Below the pieces are notes generated by a model. That model searched no databases, was not told where the DNA came from, and saw only the letters and a program-made list of their open reading frames with translations. From NCBI GenBank assembly GCA_903893805.1, contig CAITNM010000001.1, forward strand, positions 37,806 to 101,805: DNA of 64,000 nt, in the 5' to 3' direction. Position 1 is the stretch's first letter. Each line of letters begins with the position of its first letter. The translations under genes and the position numbers were made by a program. Source of the stretch: an uncultured Alphaproteobacteria bacterium. Lineage in GTDB: Bacteria > Pseudomonadota > Alphaproteobacteria > Paracaedibacterales > CAITNM01. Below, piece after piece: positions 42,009 through 51,876 of this stretch.

Positions 42009-42467
42009 GATAACCCTTTCACAAAAAATGCTTTCTGATTGTTTTCTGTACGTATTTTGTTAGCTATTACAAGTAATTGCCCCGCATTTAAAATTTGCGT
42101 CCCTACTCTAAATTGACGGCAATCCAATTCAATACTAGAAGCAGAAAGTTCATAAAGGTAAATATTTTGACTACTTAAATATTGGCATAATTGCCCAAAA
42201 CTCACCCAGTTTTCAAGCTCTTGTCGTAAAGCTTTACGTTCAAAAGAAGGCGCAATAATGGGTGAGAGAATTCTTTTTTTTGGGTTGTTGGAGTTCTGTG
42301 TAATTTCTTCTTGGCTTTTCAAAACGTATACCAAATCTGCTAAGTGCTTTATTTGTGGCAGTAACCGAACGACCTAATTCTTTTGCAATCTCTTTTATTG
42401 CTAAACCATTTAAAAAATAGCTACGTGCGTTTTTAATATCAGTGGCTGACCATTCCTGTATGCCCAT
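42002..42467 (-). pseudogene. HTH regulator split by a one-base frameshift at an A8 run
   Basis: Two overlapping frames describe one gene. The first (42240-42467, 75 codons) encodes an HTH: WSATDIKNARSYFLNGLAIK, EIAKELGRSVTATNKALSRF. The second (down to 42002) contains PKKRILSPIIAPSFERKALR and continues to a normal stop. The first frame reads QQPKKKNSL at eight A residues (minus strand; T8 at 42274-42281); removing one A yields QQPKKRILSP and joins the frames into a 154-residue protein. It may be a broken gene, a sequencing error at a homopolymer, or expression by slippage. The HTH resembles GcrA/homeodomain-like regulators in shape only. The last 7 bases overlap the next gene, indicating a formerly coupled operon. 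Confidence 0.75.
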
Positions 42468-42636
42468 GCATCCTCCTATGCGAAAAAGTTATTTCAGAAT
42501 TGTAATATTTACATAGATAGTGTGATGGAAACTAATGACCTTGGTCAATGTATTAAAATGTCCCAAATAATTTTAGTAAAATTTTACAAATAATAATCTA
42601 CTAAACTAGCCATTTTGCTTTGCTATGAATTCAGTT

Positions 42637-43137
42637 TTATTGGTTAGTGTCAGGCACATCAGCATCTACCGCAGCTGTTTGTTCTGGGTCTTGCTCTGGT
42701 TCTATTGCGGTATCTAGGATTGGTGAGAAGTCAGCTACATCAGCTACAGAAGAATCATCAACAATAAGATGTTGATCATCAGACGGTGGCTGCACAGAGA
42801 TGTTTGCAACTGTTGAACTTTGAGACTCCACTTGAGCGTGAGCTCCGGAAGCACTAACACCTGCATCAATACCCACCATCATTCCCTCAACATAGGAAGG
42901 AGTAATTGGCCCTTCATGATTACGAAGTTTATCGATTACCAACTCCACAACTTTGGCAGCATTATCGGGGTTAATTACACTCAGCACATGTACTATTGGC
43001 TCTTTCATAACCTCTTGAGACTTAGCAGAAAAAGTATCTAGAATAACTGACGCAAAGGTACTTGTTTCTCTGGCAGTTAATGGCTCTTCACCAAACATTT
43101 GAACACTATACAAAAGCAGTAAAAGTAATATTTTCAT
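42637..43137 (-). CDS. Secreted protein of unknown function
   Basis: 166 residues with a short signal peptide (MKILLLLLLYSVQMFGEE). The middle is helical (FASVILDTFSAKSQEVMKEP, NAAKVVELVIDKLRNHEG) and the last 70 residues are Asp/Glu/Ser/Val-rich low complexity (DDQHLIVDDSSVADVADF). No domain recognised. Secreted acidic tails of this kind are common among Holosporales-type symbionts and may face the host. Weak SD. It stands alone on the minus strand next to the divergent gene at 43279. Confidence 0.6.
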   Translation of the reverse strand: MKILLLLLLYSVQMFGEEPLTARETSTFASVILDTFSAKSQEVMKEPIVHVLSVINPDNAAKVVELVIDKLRNHEGPITPSYVEGMMVGIDAGVSASGAHAQVESQSSTVANISVQPPSDDQHLIVDDSSVADVADFSPILDTAIEPEQDPEQTAAVDADVPDTNQ

Positions 43138-43278
43138 TTTTAAGCTATCAATATTAGCAATACTAATACGTTAACTCTGATAGGGTTAATTTAGCGTTAA
43201 TATTGCATTGCGATGTGATTTACTTTATATTAAGGCCTTTAAATTACAATTATACGACAGTAAAAAACAATAACACTA

Positions 43279-45108
43279 ATGAAAAAATCCTTTCTTATTT
43301 TTTTTATAACTATCATTCTTTTTAATCAGAGGATATATAGTGATCACCTTGCAAGCCATGGTGAAGTAGCTGTATTTCGCGCACGCAGTCAAGCCGCAAT
43401 TGCTGCCAAAAAACTTGAATTAAAAACGCAATTAGATGTTGTTGGGGCGCTAGGTGTTTTAGATCAGGAGCTAACGGGTAAGCAACTTGATCATATCACG
43501 TTTTCCAGGCTTGTTCTTGGTATGATGATGGGGAATGGATACCGAGATGGAGTAACAACAAAACTAACTGCAACACCAGTAGAACGAGCAGCTATTGAAA
43601 GAATTGTTAAAAAAGCAACAGCTTATGCGCGCAACCTTAATTTTGTTAAAGATCAGGTATGGAAAACAAATACCACAGACGCAGCAGTAGAAACACATAT
43701 CAAAGTTTTAAATGGCTGGAAAGCAAGAACGCCAGAAGAAGATCCTTGCCTTGATTATACCGCACGAACTGCGGAAGCTTATAAAAATTTAGATCAGATT
43801 ATTCAAGAAAAATGCGCCTCGTTTACTGCGGCAAACCATTCAAGAATAATGATTAATCAAGCGCAACGCCTTTGTAATAATCTTGACTATGGTTTGATGA
43901 TAAAGCAGTTTATTCTAACTTTTTCAGAACTATCGGCTGCTGACCAACTTATAATTACCAATGCTTATACTAAGGAAATTAGACTCGCATTTTCACAGGA
44001 TGATAAAGATGCCGAATTCCAACTCATAGTTCTTCAATGCCAAAATAAAAAGCAAGCACTGGATTTTATTCAAGAAAGGGCGGCACTTGGGCCACTACCT
44101 GTATTTGCACCACCTCCGGCACCAGCAGTACTTGTACCACTTCCAACAAAATCAGCCCCTCCGGTAGCAGCTGCTGACGTCCGTAATGATGATGGAGTAG
44201 ACATTACAAAAATTAATAGTCTTTTAGAAGAATTACGTCAATTCGATACAAGTTCTAGATCAGGACGCTATGATGATGTTTCCAAAACAATTCTCATTAT
44301 GAAAACACTATATGAACGTAAAGACGAAATTATTAGCTTTGCAAAAAGCAATTGGGAAAACGTAAGACAGATACGTGATATTAATTCGGTTGCACATCCC
44401 TCTATAAAAATCAGTAAGAGTTCTAATCAATGCAGCTACTTTAGAGCTGTAATTGAAGATTATGTTATAAGAATTCAATATGATCTACGTGATAGAGTCG
44501 ATTCTCGCATTAACTATGCGCCTGTTTTTGAAACAGTTGAGTATGTTTTTGGCGGACCTATGGTTGGTTTACCAACAGATAAGGATACAATTGATTTCAT
44601 TTTTACAACCATCACAACGCACCTTATTGACGGCGCAAGAATGCTAGCAAAGGCTGCTATTTGGTTAGAAAAAAATCCTGCTTATTACCGTAATTTCTTT
44701 ATGGATAATTGGGGGGATAATTCCGGGTGCATTCCCAAGCGGAATGACATGCTTAGTAATTGGATTGATGCGAATACTAAAGAAAATATAGGAAAATATG
44801 TTTACGAGAATATTTTAAATCGTGGTGATTTTCCAATTCAAGTTGGAAAACTTATAAACTTATTTCGGCAAAATTGTTTTGCACCTGTAATTAAAAGCAA
44901 CCCTGCTCTTAAGTATGCATCAGATACAATCATAGAAAATACACAGATATTTAAGAATATTTACAACAAAGAAAAATTTGTGAGGTGGGCACAAGAAGTA
45001 GTACGCACTACCTATCAATTAAGTGTTTTTCCACGCGGCTTTGAATACTGTGGATGGAATAATGCAAAAAAAATAGGCGATGTCTGGAATGCTGTTATTG
45101 GTGATTAA
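43279..45108 (+). CDS. Large secreted protein of unknown function
   Basis: 609 residues with a signal peptide (MKKSFLIFFITIILFNQRIY). The first 260 residues are helical (FRARSQAAIAAKKLELKTQL, ERAAIERIVKKATAYARNLN). A Pro/Ala/Val linker follows near residue 275-300 (PVFAPPPAPAVLVPLPTKSA), then a second, Cys-containing region (ISKSSNQCSYFRAVIEDYVI, FFMDNWGDNSGCIPKRNDML). No known domain was recognised; two separate modules joined by the Pro-rich hinge is the visible architecture. Export suggests a periplasmic or host-facing role. Its stop is only 5 bases from the converging ctaG gene. Confidence 0.6.
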   Translation: MKKSFLIFFITIILFNQRIYSDHLASHGEVAVFRARSQAAIAAKKLELKTQLDVVGALGVLDQELTGKQLDHITFSRLVLGMMMGNGYRDGVTTKLTATPVERAAIERIVKKATAYARNLNFVKDQVWKTNTTDAAVETHIKVLNGWKARTPEEDPCLDYTARTAEAYKNLDQIIQEKCASFTAANHSRIMINQAQRLCNNLDYGLMIKQFILTFSELSAADQLIITNAYTKEIRLAFSQDDKDAEFQLIVLQCQNKKQALDFIQERAALGPLPVFAPPPAPAVLVPLPTKSAPPVAAADVRNDDGVDITKINSLLEELRQFDTSSRSGRYDDVSKTILIMKTLYERKDEIISFAKSNWENVRQIRDINSVAHPSIKISKSSNQCSYFRAVIEDYVIRIQYDLRDRVDSRINYAPVFETVEYVFGGPMVGLPTDKDTIDFIFTTITTHLIDGARMLAKAAIWLEKNPAYYRNFFMDNWGDNSGCIPKRNDMLSNWIDANTKENIGKYVYENILNRGDFPIQVGKLINLFRQNCFAPVIKSNPALKYASDTIIENTQIFKNIYNKEKFVRWAQEVVRTTYQLSVFPRGFEYCGWNNAKKIGDVWNAVIGD

Positions 45109-45113
45109 CCACC

Positions 45114-45641
45114 TTACTTTTTCTTAAACACAAAAAATGTATACGAAAGCGTTATTTCGTTAACATCTTTTAATAGTTGGTCTTTGGCAAAATCAGGATC
45201 AATAAAAAATTGTACTGGCATTTCCATGGTTTCACCTGGATCAAGTTTTTGCTGTTCAAAACAAAAGCAAAAGACTTTATTAAAATATTGTCCTGCTATA
45301 TCTGGAGAAACATTATAAGTAGCCATCCCTACAATGGGTTTGTCTGAATGGTTTTTTGCTTTGTAAAAAGCCAGTCCATTTTCCCCAATTTTCAAACGGA
45401 TGGTGTGTTGTAGCGGCGAAAATTCCCAAGGCAGGTCACGATGCGTATTCGCCACAAATCGCACAGTAATTTCTCGATTAATCACTTGGGTCGAACCGTC
45501 TCGACTAATTTTTGGTGTGCCACCAAATCCTGTTTTTTGGCAAAAAACTCTGTATAAGGGAACTGAAGCAAATGCTAGTGCCAACATAGCAAAGAAACCT
45601 ACCGTTAATAAAATAGCTACAGTTCGGTCATTTTTTTGCAC
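45114..45641 (-). CDS. ctaG: Cytochrome c oxidase assembly protein CtaG/Cox11
   Basis: About 175 residues. One N-terminal membrane helix ([20 protein letters not shown]), then the Cox11 domain: [40 protein letters not shown], and the copper-binding motif FCFCFEQQ with [12 protein letters not shown]. It inserts copper into subunit I of cytochrome c oxidase, so the organism respires aerobically. The start is taken at the GTG 45641, because GAGG lies just upstream within the end of acs and a longer frame would read through unrelated sequence. It overlaps acs by 14 bases. Confidence 0.92.
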   Translation of the reverse strand: MQKNDRTVAILLTVGFFAMLALAFASVPLYRVFCQKTGFGGTPKISRDGSTQVINREITVRFVANTHRDLPWEFSPLQHTIRLKIGENGLAFYKAKNHSDKPIVGMATYNVSPDIAGQYFNKVFCFCFEQQKLDPGETMEMPVQFFIDPDFAKDQLLKDVNEITLSYTFFVFKKK

Positions 45642-47553
45642 TAAAAACCTCGATAATATGCTCAACAACAGTAGGGTCTGCAAGAGTACTAACATCACCA
45701 ATTTTTTCAAATTCGGATTTAGCAATACAACGCAAGATTCTTCTCATGATTTTGCCTGAGCGTGTTTTAGGTAATCCTTTTACAATATGAATAGCATCAG
45801 GGCTTGCGATAGGGCCAATTTGAGTGCGAATTGTTTGTTTGATAATTGCTTTTAATTCATCATCACTATGAGTCACATGAGCACCAGGAATAGCAAAAAT
45901 CATAATACCCTCCCCTTTAATGGGATGAGGAAAACCCACCACTGCTGTTTCAATAATTGAATGATCCATTGTTGCAGCAGTTTCAATTTCTGCAGTTCCT
46001 AGACGGTGGCCAGACACGTTTAATACATCATCAACTCGACCAGTAATCCAATAGTCTCCATCAGCGTCACGACGTGCACCATCACCACTAAAATAATATC
46101 CAGGAAATTGACTAAAATATGTATCTTCAAAACGACTATGATCACCGTACACCGTACGCATTTGTCCTGGCCATGAGGATTTAACGCTCAAATTTCCCTC
46201 AGCAGGATTACTATCAATTTCTTTACCAAGATCATCTAACAAAGCAGGCTGAATTCCAAAAAAAGGTTGAGTTGCAGACCCTGGTTTTAAATTGTGGACA
46301 CCAGCTAACGGAGTCATCATAATTCCGCCAGTTTCTGTTTGCCACCAAGTGTCAACAATTCTGCAATTTTCATTACCAACTTTATGAAAATACCATTCCC
46401 AGGCTTCTTGGTTAATGGGTTCTCCAACAGACCCTAATAATCTTAAAGATTTCCGCGAACTTGTTTCTAACCATTCATCACCCGCTTGCATAAGACTGCG
46501 TATTGCCGTGGGCGCTGTGTAGAAAATGCTAACTTTTAAGTCATCAATTATTTGCCATAAGCGATCAGGGTTGGGGTAATTAGGAATACCTTCAAACATC
46601 ACGGTGGTAGCACCATTGGCAAGCGGACCATACACAACGTAAGAATGACCTGTAATCCAACCAGCATCTGCTGTACACCAATAAATGTCATTCTCTTGCA
46701 CATCAAATATCCATTGATGAGTCAGGCTGGCGTAAGTTAAATAGCCACCGCTTGTGTGCAGCACACCCTTAGGTTTTCCAGTTGATCCTGATGTATACAG
46801 AATGAATAAGGGGTCTTCGGCATTCATAGGCTCTGGCGTAACAACTTGGGCATAATTTGGAACATAAACAATGTCACGGCCCGCCACCATTGGCACATGT
46901 GCGCTCGTACGGTTAATAACAAAAACCTTTTCAACTTGTGGCGCTTGCAGAAGAGCTGTATCAACGTTAGCCTTTAAAGGAACAGTTTTGCCCCCACGCA
47001 ATCCTTCATTAGCAGTAATAACTACTTTTGCACCACAATCTTGAATGCGACCACTCAAGCTTTCCGAGGAAAATCCACCAAAAACAACAGAATGAATTGC
47101 ACCAATTCTGGCACATGCCAGCATTGCATAGGCAATTTCAGGGATCATGGGCATGTAAATAATGACCCGATCGCCCTTTTTGACTCCAAGTTCTTTTAAT
47201 GAAAATGCCATGGCATTCACTTCTTTAAACAACTGTGCATAAGAAATATGCGTAGGAGTTTTGCCTTGATCATCTACCCAAATAATTGCAGTTTTATCTG
47301 GCGTTACATTAGCGTGACGATCAACACAATTTGTGCACACATTCAAAAGCCCATCTTCAAACCATTTAATAGATACCGGTTTTTGAAATTGCCAGTTTCC
47401 CGCAATAGTTGGAAAATTCATCCACTCTAAGCGTTTAGCAATATCCAACCAAAAATTATTAGGGTCTGTCTTTGCTGTTTGCTGAAGTGATTTGTGGTTG
47501 CTTGAATTAATTAAATAGGACTGATCGTCAATAGGTTTTGGGTAGGTCATCAT
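45628..47553 (-). CDS. acs: Acetyl-CoA synthetase
   Basis: 641 residues, the usual length. AMP-forming ligase motifs: [20 protein letters not shown] (P-loop, A3), [20 protein letters not shown] (substrate pocket), [18 protein letters not shown] (A5), [20 protein letters not shown] (A7), [17 protein letters not shown] (A8) and the C-terminal [13 protein letters not shown] with the regulatory Lys. It activates acetate to acetyl-CoA. The stop overlaps the ctaG start by 14 bases. Placement of acetate activation beside a respiratory assembly factor is not a known operon and may be chance. Confidence 0.95.
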   Translation of the reverse strand: MMTYPKPIDDQSYLINSSNHKSLQQTAKTDPNNFWLDIAKRLEWMNFPTIAGNWQFQKPVSIKWFEDGLLNVCTNCVDRHANVTPDKTAIIWVDDQGKTPTHISYAQLFKEVNAMAFSLKELGVKKGDRVIIYMPMIPEIAYAMLACARIGAIHSVVFGGFSSESLSGRIQDCGAKVVITANEGLRGGKTVPLKANVDTALLQAPQVEKVFVINRTSAHVPMVAGRDIVYVPNYAQVVTPEPMNAEDPLFILYTSGSTGKPKGVLHTSGGYLTYASLTHQWIFDVQENDIYWCTADAGWITGHSYVVYGPLANGATTVMFEGIPNYPNPDRLWQIIDDLKVSIFYTAPTAIRSLMQAGDEWLETSSRKSLRLLGSVGEPINQEAWEWYFHKVGNENCRIVDTWWQTETGGIMMTPLAGVHNLKPGSATQPFFGIQPALLDDLGKEIDSNPAEGNLSVKSSWPGQMRTVYGDHSRFEDTYFSQFPGYYFSGDGARRDADGDYWITGRVDDVLNVSGHRLGTAEIETAATMDHSIIETAVVGFPHPIKGEGIMIFAIPGAHVTHSDDELKAIIKQTIRTQIGPIASPDAIHIVKGLPKTRSGKIMRRILRCIAKSEFEKIGDVSTLADPTVVEHIIEVFSAKK

Positions 47554-47580
47554 TTTATAGTTGTTTTTATTTTATAAATC

Positions 47581-48633
47581 CTACCCTGTATGAGAGATTT
47601 GAACAAATTTAAGAATCTTAGATCTTGTGCTAGTTTTTTGTGATTTTAATTTTGGCTTTTTTTTACCCAAAGTCCGACTGTTTTTTTTTAAAATATTTAT
47701 CATGCTTTGAGAATTTTCATCGTCACTTTCCTCATCTGCATCTTCTACTACTTCAAAATCATCTTCTCTATCACTAGTTTTGTCTTCTTCTGCGCTTTTA
47801 TAACTCTTTTTTACCTTTAAAATTTTGGGAAACTCAACTGACTCTTCCGTGTGAAACACACTATCTTCGTTATCCTCAACGTCTGTTACTCCATCTTTTT
47901 CTACAGATTTATGGTGATCTACCGTCAAATCTTGCACATAGACACTTTGAACATCAGGGACTTCCGGTTGAATATCACTAATTTCTAATTTTTCAACATT
48001 CCCTGCTCTGGCTATCTCTCTATTTTCATCTACAAGCTTTTCCTTCGAATCTTGTGCAAGTCCACCTTGAACAGTTGGCTCTTGCCTTTCAAAGACACTA
48101 GCTTCTAATTCTTTAACGTCAGATGCATCAGATTTTTCTGTATCAGTTTTAATATCTAATTCTTTATGAGTAAAAACCGAATCAGCTTTTTCTGTTAAAA
48201 TTTCTGGAGGAGCTGAGGAGTCTTTTCCGCTAGGTAATAAGATAGGAGAAGGCAAGAAATCTTTTTCGCTAGGCAATAAGCTAGGAGAAAGTGAGGAATC
48301 TTTTCCGCTAGTCAATAAGGTACTAGGGTTTTTATTTAGTTGGGGCTGTACTTCTGGATCTTTTACTTGATCACCAGGAAACAAACATTCACAACCTGAA
48401 GCACATTTTTTTTTAAATTTTCTTTTCTTGTTGGGCGAATTAAGTGTCGGTTTCTCAGGTGCTTTAGGTACCTCTGCGCAATATTCTGGCAGATGTCCAC
48501 ATCCTGGGCCATGCACATGCAGACGACGTTTTTTTTTAGTATCACTGCCTAATGGAAAGTCATTAACAGTATCATCCGCAATAACGCGACCCACCAACAG
48601 TACAAATAAAATCAATACACTTTTATAAATCAT
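47581..48633 (-). CDS. Secreted acidic protein with repeats and a His/Cys-rich N-terminus
   Basis: 350 residues: signal peptide (MIYKSVLILFVLLVGRVIA), then a His/Cys-rich segment (RRLHVHGPGCGHLPEYCAEV and CASGCECLFPGDQ) that looks able to bind metal, three imperfect repeats of about 19 residues built on 'LLPSEKDFLPSPI / LTSGKDSSLSPS / LLPSGKDSSAPPE', then a long acidic Glu/Asp/Val/Ser region (EDDFEVVEDADEESDDEN) and a basic end. No family was recognised. The pattern suggests a secreted, intrinsically disordered protein with a metal-binding head. Next to lpdA on the same strand, 54 bases downstream. Confidence 0.6.
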   Translation of the reverse strand: MIYKSVLILFVLLVGRVIADDTVNDFPLGSDTKKKRRLHVHGPGCGHLPEYCAEVPKAPEKPTLNSPNKKRKFKKKCASGCECLFPGDQVKDPEVQPQLNKNPSTLLTSGKDSSLSPSLLPSEKDFLPSPILLPSGKDSSAPPEILTEKADSVFTHKELDIKTDTEKSDASDVKELEASVFERQEPTVQGGLAQDSKEKLVDENREIARAGNVEKLEISDIQPEVPDVQSVYVQDLTVDHHKSVEKDGVTDVEDNEDSVFHTEESVEFPKILKVKKSYKSAEEDKTSDREDDFEVVEDADEESDDENSQSMINILKKNSRTLGKKKPKLKSQKTSTRSKILKFVQISHTG

Positions 48634-48687
48634 ATTACTTGAATTAAATCCAATCTTGTACTTTTAGCATAGAATATTAATGTTTTA

Positions 48688-50073
48688 CTAGTAATGAATC
48701 ACACGCCCGTAAGCATCTAGCGTTGACTCATGCATCATTTCTGAAAGGGTCGGATGCGGAAATATAGTATGCATCATTTCAGCTTCTGTTGTTTCCAGGG
48801 TTTTTCCAATAGCAAAACCTTGCACCAGCTCTGTAACTTCTGCCCCTATCATATGGGCACCAAGTAATTCACCTGTTTTTGCATCATAGATAGTTTTAAC
48901 CAGCCCTTCAGGTTCACCCAAGGCAATAGCTTTGCCATTGGCACGATAAGGAAATCTGCCAATTTTTAAAGTGTGACCTTCAGCTTTAGCTTTTTCTTCT
49001 GTCAAACCGATGCTTGCAATTTGTGGGTGACTATAGGTGCATCCTGGAATGTTATTTTGCTTAATAGGATGCATTCCCTTTACACCAAACATATGTTCAA
49101 TTGCCAAAATACCTTCATGACTGGCCTTGTGTGCAAGCCACGGCGCTCCGGCTACGTCACCAATTGCGTATACGCCTTTTTCAGCAGTTTCGCACCATTC
49201 ATTAACAAGAATTTGGCCTTTTTCAGTTTTAACTTTAGTTTTTTCAAGCCCTAAATTTTCTGTATTGCCTAAAATTCCAATCGCTACAATCACGGCATCT
49301 ACTTTAAGCTTTTCTATTTCCTTGCCATCTTTTGAAATAACAGCGTCAACATAATCTTTTGAAGTTGTTAGTTTGCTAGTGGAACCTAAATGGAATTTCA
49401 TGCCTTGTTTTTCAAACTGCTTTTGCGCCAAACCTGAAATTTCTGAATCTTCGTTTGGTAAAATTCTTGTTTGCATTTCAACAACTGTTACCTCAACCCC
49501 AAGAGTACGGTAAAAGCTAGCAAATTCAATGCCTATAGCACCCGAACCAATAACCAACAAGGACTTGGGGGTGAATTCAGGAGTCATAGCTTGCTTCGCT
49601 GTCCATATACGATGATGAGCCTCAATACCTGGCAACATACGTGCTTTAGCACCTGTTGCAATAATTACATTCTTAGCTTCAATCGTTTCAATTTTTTCGC
49701 CTTTTATTTTTAAGGTGTTCGCTTTTTCAAAGCTGGCTTCACCATAAAAAACTGTAACTTTATTTTTAGCTAGAAGCCCTTTAATACCTGTAGATAATTG
49801 TCCAGCAATTTTCCGTGACCGTTCTACCATTTTAGTAAGGTTAACTTTTACCTGGCCTACTTCAATGCCAAATTCATCAGCATGATTGATTAAATGTAAT
49901 ACTTCTGCAGACCGTAAAAGTGCTTTGGTAGGAATGCACCCCCAATTCAAACACACTCCACCTAGATGTTCTTTTTCAATCACAGCTACTTTTTTACCAA
50001 GTTGACTGGCTCTGATAGCGGCTACATAACCACCTGGTCCCGCACCTATAACAACAACATCAAATTTTTGCAT
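48688..50073 (-). CDS. lpdA: Dihydrolipoamide dehydrogenase (E3)
   Basis: 461 residues, normal length. FAD-binding VVVIGAGPGGYVAAIRASQL, redox-active disulfide GGVCLNWGCIPTKALL (Cys 41 and Cys 46), NAD-binding LLVIGSGAIGIEFASFY, FAD-site VYAIGDVAGAPWLAHKASHE, and the C-terminal His-Glu dyad in HTIFPHPTLSEMMHE. It reoxidises lipoamide in the pyruvate and 2-oxoglutarate dehydrogenase complexes. AAGGTAAAAT just before the ATG is the SD. The other complex subunits are not in the window. Confidence 0.96.
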   Translation of the reverse strand: MQKFDVVVIGAGPGGYVAAIRASQLGKKVAVIEKEHLGGVCLNWGCIPTKALLRSAEVLHLINHADEFGIEVGQVKVNLTKMVERSRKIAGQLSTGIKGLLAKNKVTVFYGEASFEKANTLKIKGEKIETIEAKNVIIATGAKARMLPGIEAHHRIWTAKQAMTPEFTPKSLLVIGSGAIGIEFASFYRTLGVEVTVVEMQTRILPNEDSEISGLAQKQFEKQGMKFHLGSTSKLTTSKDYVDAVISKDGKEIEKLKVDAVIVAIGILGNTENLGLEKTKVKTEKGQILVNEWCETAEKGVYAIGDVAGAPWLAHKASHEGILAIEHMFGVKGMHPIKQNNIPGCTYSHPQIASIGLTEEKAKAEGHTLKIGRFPYRANGKAIALGEPEGLVKTIYDAKTGELLGAHMIGAEVTELVQGFAIGKTLETTEAEMMHTIFPHPTLSEMMHESTLDAYGRVIHY

Positions 50074-50188
50074 ATTTTACCTTTACGAATTTTGCATCTT
50101 TTTAAGATAACCTAACTCATGCTCTGATGCTATTTCCTTTTTGTTGTAGTACAATGCAATAGAACGTTAGGAAGGTTCAGTTATTAAT

Positions 50189-50443
50189 ATGGCCGAAATT
50201 ATCATTTACACGACAAATTATTGCCCGTATTGCGTAAAAGCAAAACAATTGCTACGCAAAAAAGGAGTAGAATTTGAGGAAATTGATTTAACCAATGATG
50301 ATACCGGACGCATGCAGTTGGTAGAAAAATCAGGTGGCCGAAAAACTGTTCCTCAGATTTTCGTTAATGGTCAGCACATAGGTGGATGTGATGATTTGTT
50401 CTCCCTAGATGCAAAAAAGGAGCTTGATACTTTACTAGCATGA
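50189..50443 (+). CDS. grxC: Glutaredoxin 3
   Basis: 84 residues. The dithiol active site YCPYC is at residues 11-15, followed by KAKQLLRKKGVEFEEIDL, GGRKTVPQIFVNGQHIGGCD (the cis-Pro and GG motifs) and a C-terminal helix. It reduces disulfides with glutathione. The gene overlaps ftsA by 4 bases (ATGA), an unusual pair. Since bolA is present in the window, note that BolA usually partners monothiol (CGFS) glutaredoxins, which this is not. Confidence 0.95.
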   Translation: MAEIIIYTTNYCPYCVKAKQLLRKKGVEFEEIDLTNDDTGRMQLVEKSGGRKTVPQIFVNGQHIGGCDDLFSLDAKKELDTLLA

Positions 50444-51714
50444 GTTTATTTAAAACAAAATCAAAGAACATTCCTTCAGAAACATTTGCTGCCCTTGACA
50501 TTGGGTCAAGTAAGGTTTGCTGCGCTATTGCAAAAATGAACCGTGATATCAACCCAGAAAAAGGGGTGACAATTAAGGTTCTAGGTGTAGCTTCTCATGC
50601 CGCAAAGGGCATTCGAGGAGCTTCAATTATTAATTTAGAAGACCTTGAAGATTCCATCTTGAACAGCATTCATTCTGCAGAACAACTTGCAGAGCAAACT
50701 ATTCGAAGTGTGTATGTCAATCTTCCTGCGGAGGCATTGCAATCACACTGTATAACTACAAAAATTTCTCTCTATGGACAACCAGTAAAAGATTCTCATC
50801 TGCAAAAAGCTTTAGATGTGAGCCGCGACCAAAGCATAGGCGTTACGCGTCGCATAATTCATATTTTCCCTATTTCATATGATCTTGATGATAGTACAAA
50901 TATTTATGATCCTCGCGGTATGCTGGGTGACACCTTAACAACTTCGTTACACGTCATAACTGCGCCAGTGCACCTTATTGCAAATTTAAGCGCGTGTATT
51001 GGTCGCTGCCATTTAGACGTTAATGCGTTTGTAGCAGGACCCTATGCTTCTGCTCTTTCTTGCCTCGTTGATGATGAAAAAGAAATGGGAGTAACCATAC
51101 TTGATATTGGCAGCCATAGCATTTCCATGATGAGTTTTTATAATGGTAGTCCAGTGTATTTGGGATGCATCCCTGTTGGAGGCAACCATATTACCCATGA
51201 TATTGCTCAGGGGTTAAATACAAACATTAGTCAAGCAGAACGCCTTAAAACCCTTTATGGAACGCTATTAGGAACGCTTGATGATAGAGAAACAATTTTA
51301 GTGACCCAGCTTGGCGAAGATAACACAACTTTTGCAAATCCTGTTTCTAAAAGCTTTTTAATGCATATTATCAAAGCAAGAGCTGAAGAAATTATTGAAA
51401 CTATTGAACGTGCATTAACATCTCAGCGAATTGACCCCATAGCATTACAGCGCTTTGTAATTACTGGAGGTTCTAGTCAATTGCAAGGACTTCGTGAAAC
51501 AATGCAATCTCATTTCAACCGAGTTGTACGCGTGGCCACTCCTCAGGGACTGCAAGGAATCGGCGATGTCGTTCATACACCAACTTTTTCCCTTTGTGCA
51601 GGGCTTTTACAGTATGCAATGCGTGACCATCAAGGAGCGCAATTGAGTCATGCTTTAGAAAAACCGAAGGGCGTTGTAGGGCGAGCTTGGGACTGGATTC
51701 GCAACCACGTATAA
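50440..51714 (+). CDS. ftsA: Cell division protein FtsA
   Basis: 424 residues. The actin-like fold starts with FAALDIGSSKVCCAIAK (phosphate 1), has ISYDLDDSTNIYDPRGMLGD-like SHS2 features, VTILDIGSHSISMMSFYNGS (phosphate 2) and RFVITGGSSQLQGLRETMQS (adenosine motif). The C-terminal amphipathic helix GVVGRAWDWIRNHV tethers FtsA to the membrane. It links FtsZ to the inner membrane in the divisome. It lies between grxC (ATGA overlap) and the small gene at 51718 (3-base gap); ftsQ and ftsZ, its usual neighbours, are absent here. Confidence 0.95.
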   Translation: MSLFKTKSKNIPSETFAALDIGSSKVCCAIAKMNRDINPEKGVTIKVLGVASHAAKGIRGASIINLEDLEDSILNSIHSAEQLAEQTIRSVYVNLPAEALQSHCITTKISLYGQPVKDSHLQKALDVSRDQSIGVTRRIIHIFPISYDLDDSTNIYDPRGMLGDTLTTSLHVITAPVHLIANLSACIGRCHLDVNAFVAGPYASALSCLVDDEKEMGVTILDIGSHSISMMSFYNGSPVYLGCIPVGGNHITHDIAQGLNTNISQAERLKTLYGTLLGTLDDRETILVTQLGEDNTTFANPVSKSFLMHIIKARAEEIIETIERALTSQRIDPIALQRFVITGGSSQLQGLRETMQSHFNRVVRVATPQGLQGIGDVVHTPTFSLCAGLLQYAMRDHQGAQLSHALEKPKGVVGRAWDWIRNHV

Positions 51715-51717
51715 TTT

Positions 51718-51876
51718 ATGACCGAAAAACAAAACACCAGCTCTGAAAAACAAAAAAGGCTTGAGAAAGCCTTGCGTGAAAATCTGCGTAAGCGTAAGTC
51801 TCAACAACGTGAACGTAAAGATAATGAGAAAAAGCAAGAAGAGAATTTGCATAATGAAGACGATACTTCTAGTTAA
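51718..51876 (+). CDS. Small basic/acidic helical protein behind ftsA
   Basis: 52 residues (MTEKQNTSSEKQKRLEKALR, then ENLRKRKSQQRERKDN...). It starts 3 bases after the ftsA stop and overlaps the converging membrane-protein gene by 4 bases. Small Lys/Arg/Glu-rich proteins with the core 'LEKALRENLRKRKSQ' are widespread hypothetical proteins in alphaproteobacteria, which supports it as a real gene despite its size. Function unknown. Confidence 0.6.
   Translation: MTEKQNTSSEKQKRLEKALRENLRKRKSQQRERKDNEKKQEENLHNEDDTSS

Noticed and set aside
42240..42334. Two independent genes overlapping by 95 bases
   Set aside because: One deletion in the A8 run joins the frames perfectly into one protein, so a split single gene is the simpler reading.
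50189..50443. Monothiol glutaredoxin partner for BolA
   Set aside because: The active site is CPYC (dithiol, GrxC-type), not CGFS.
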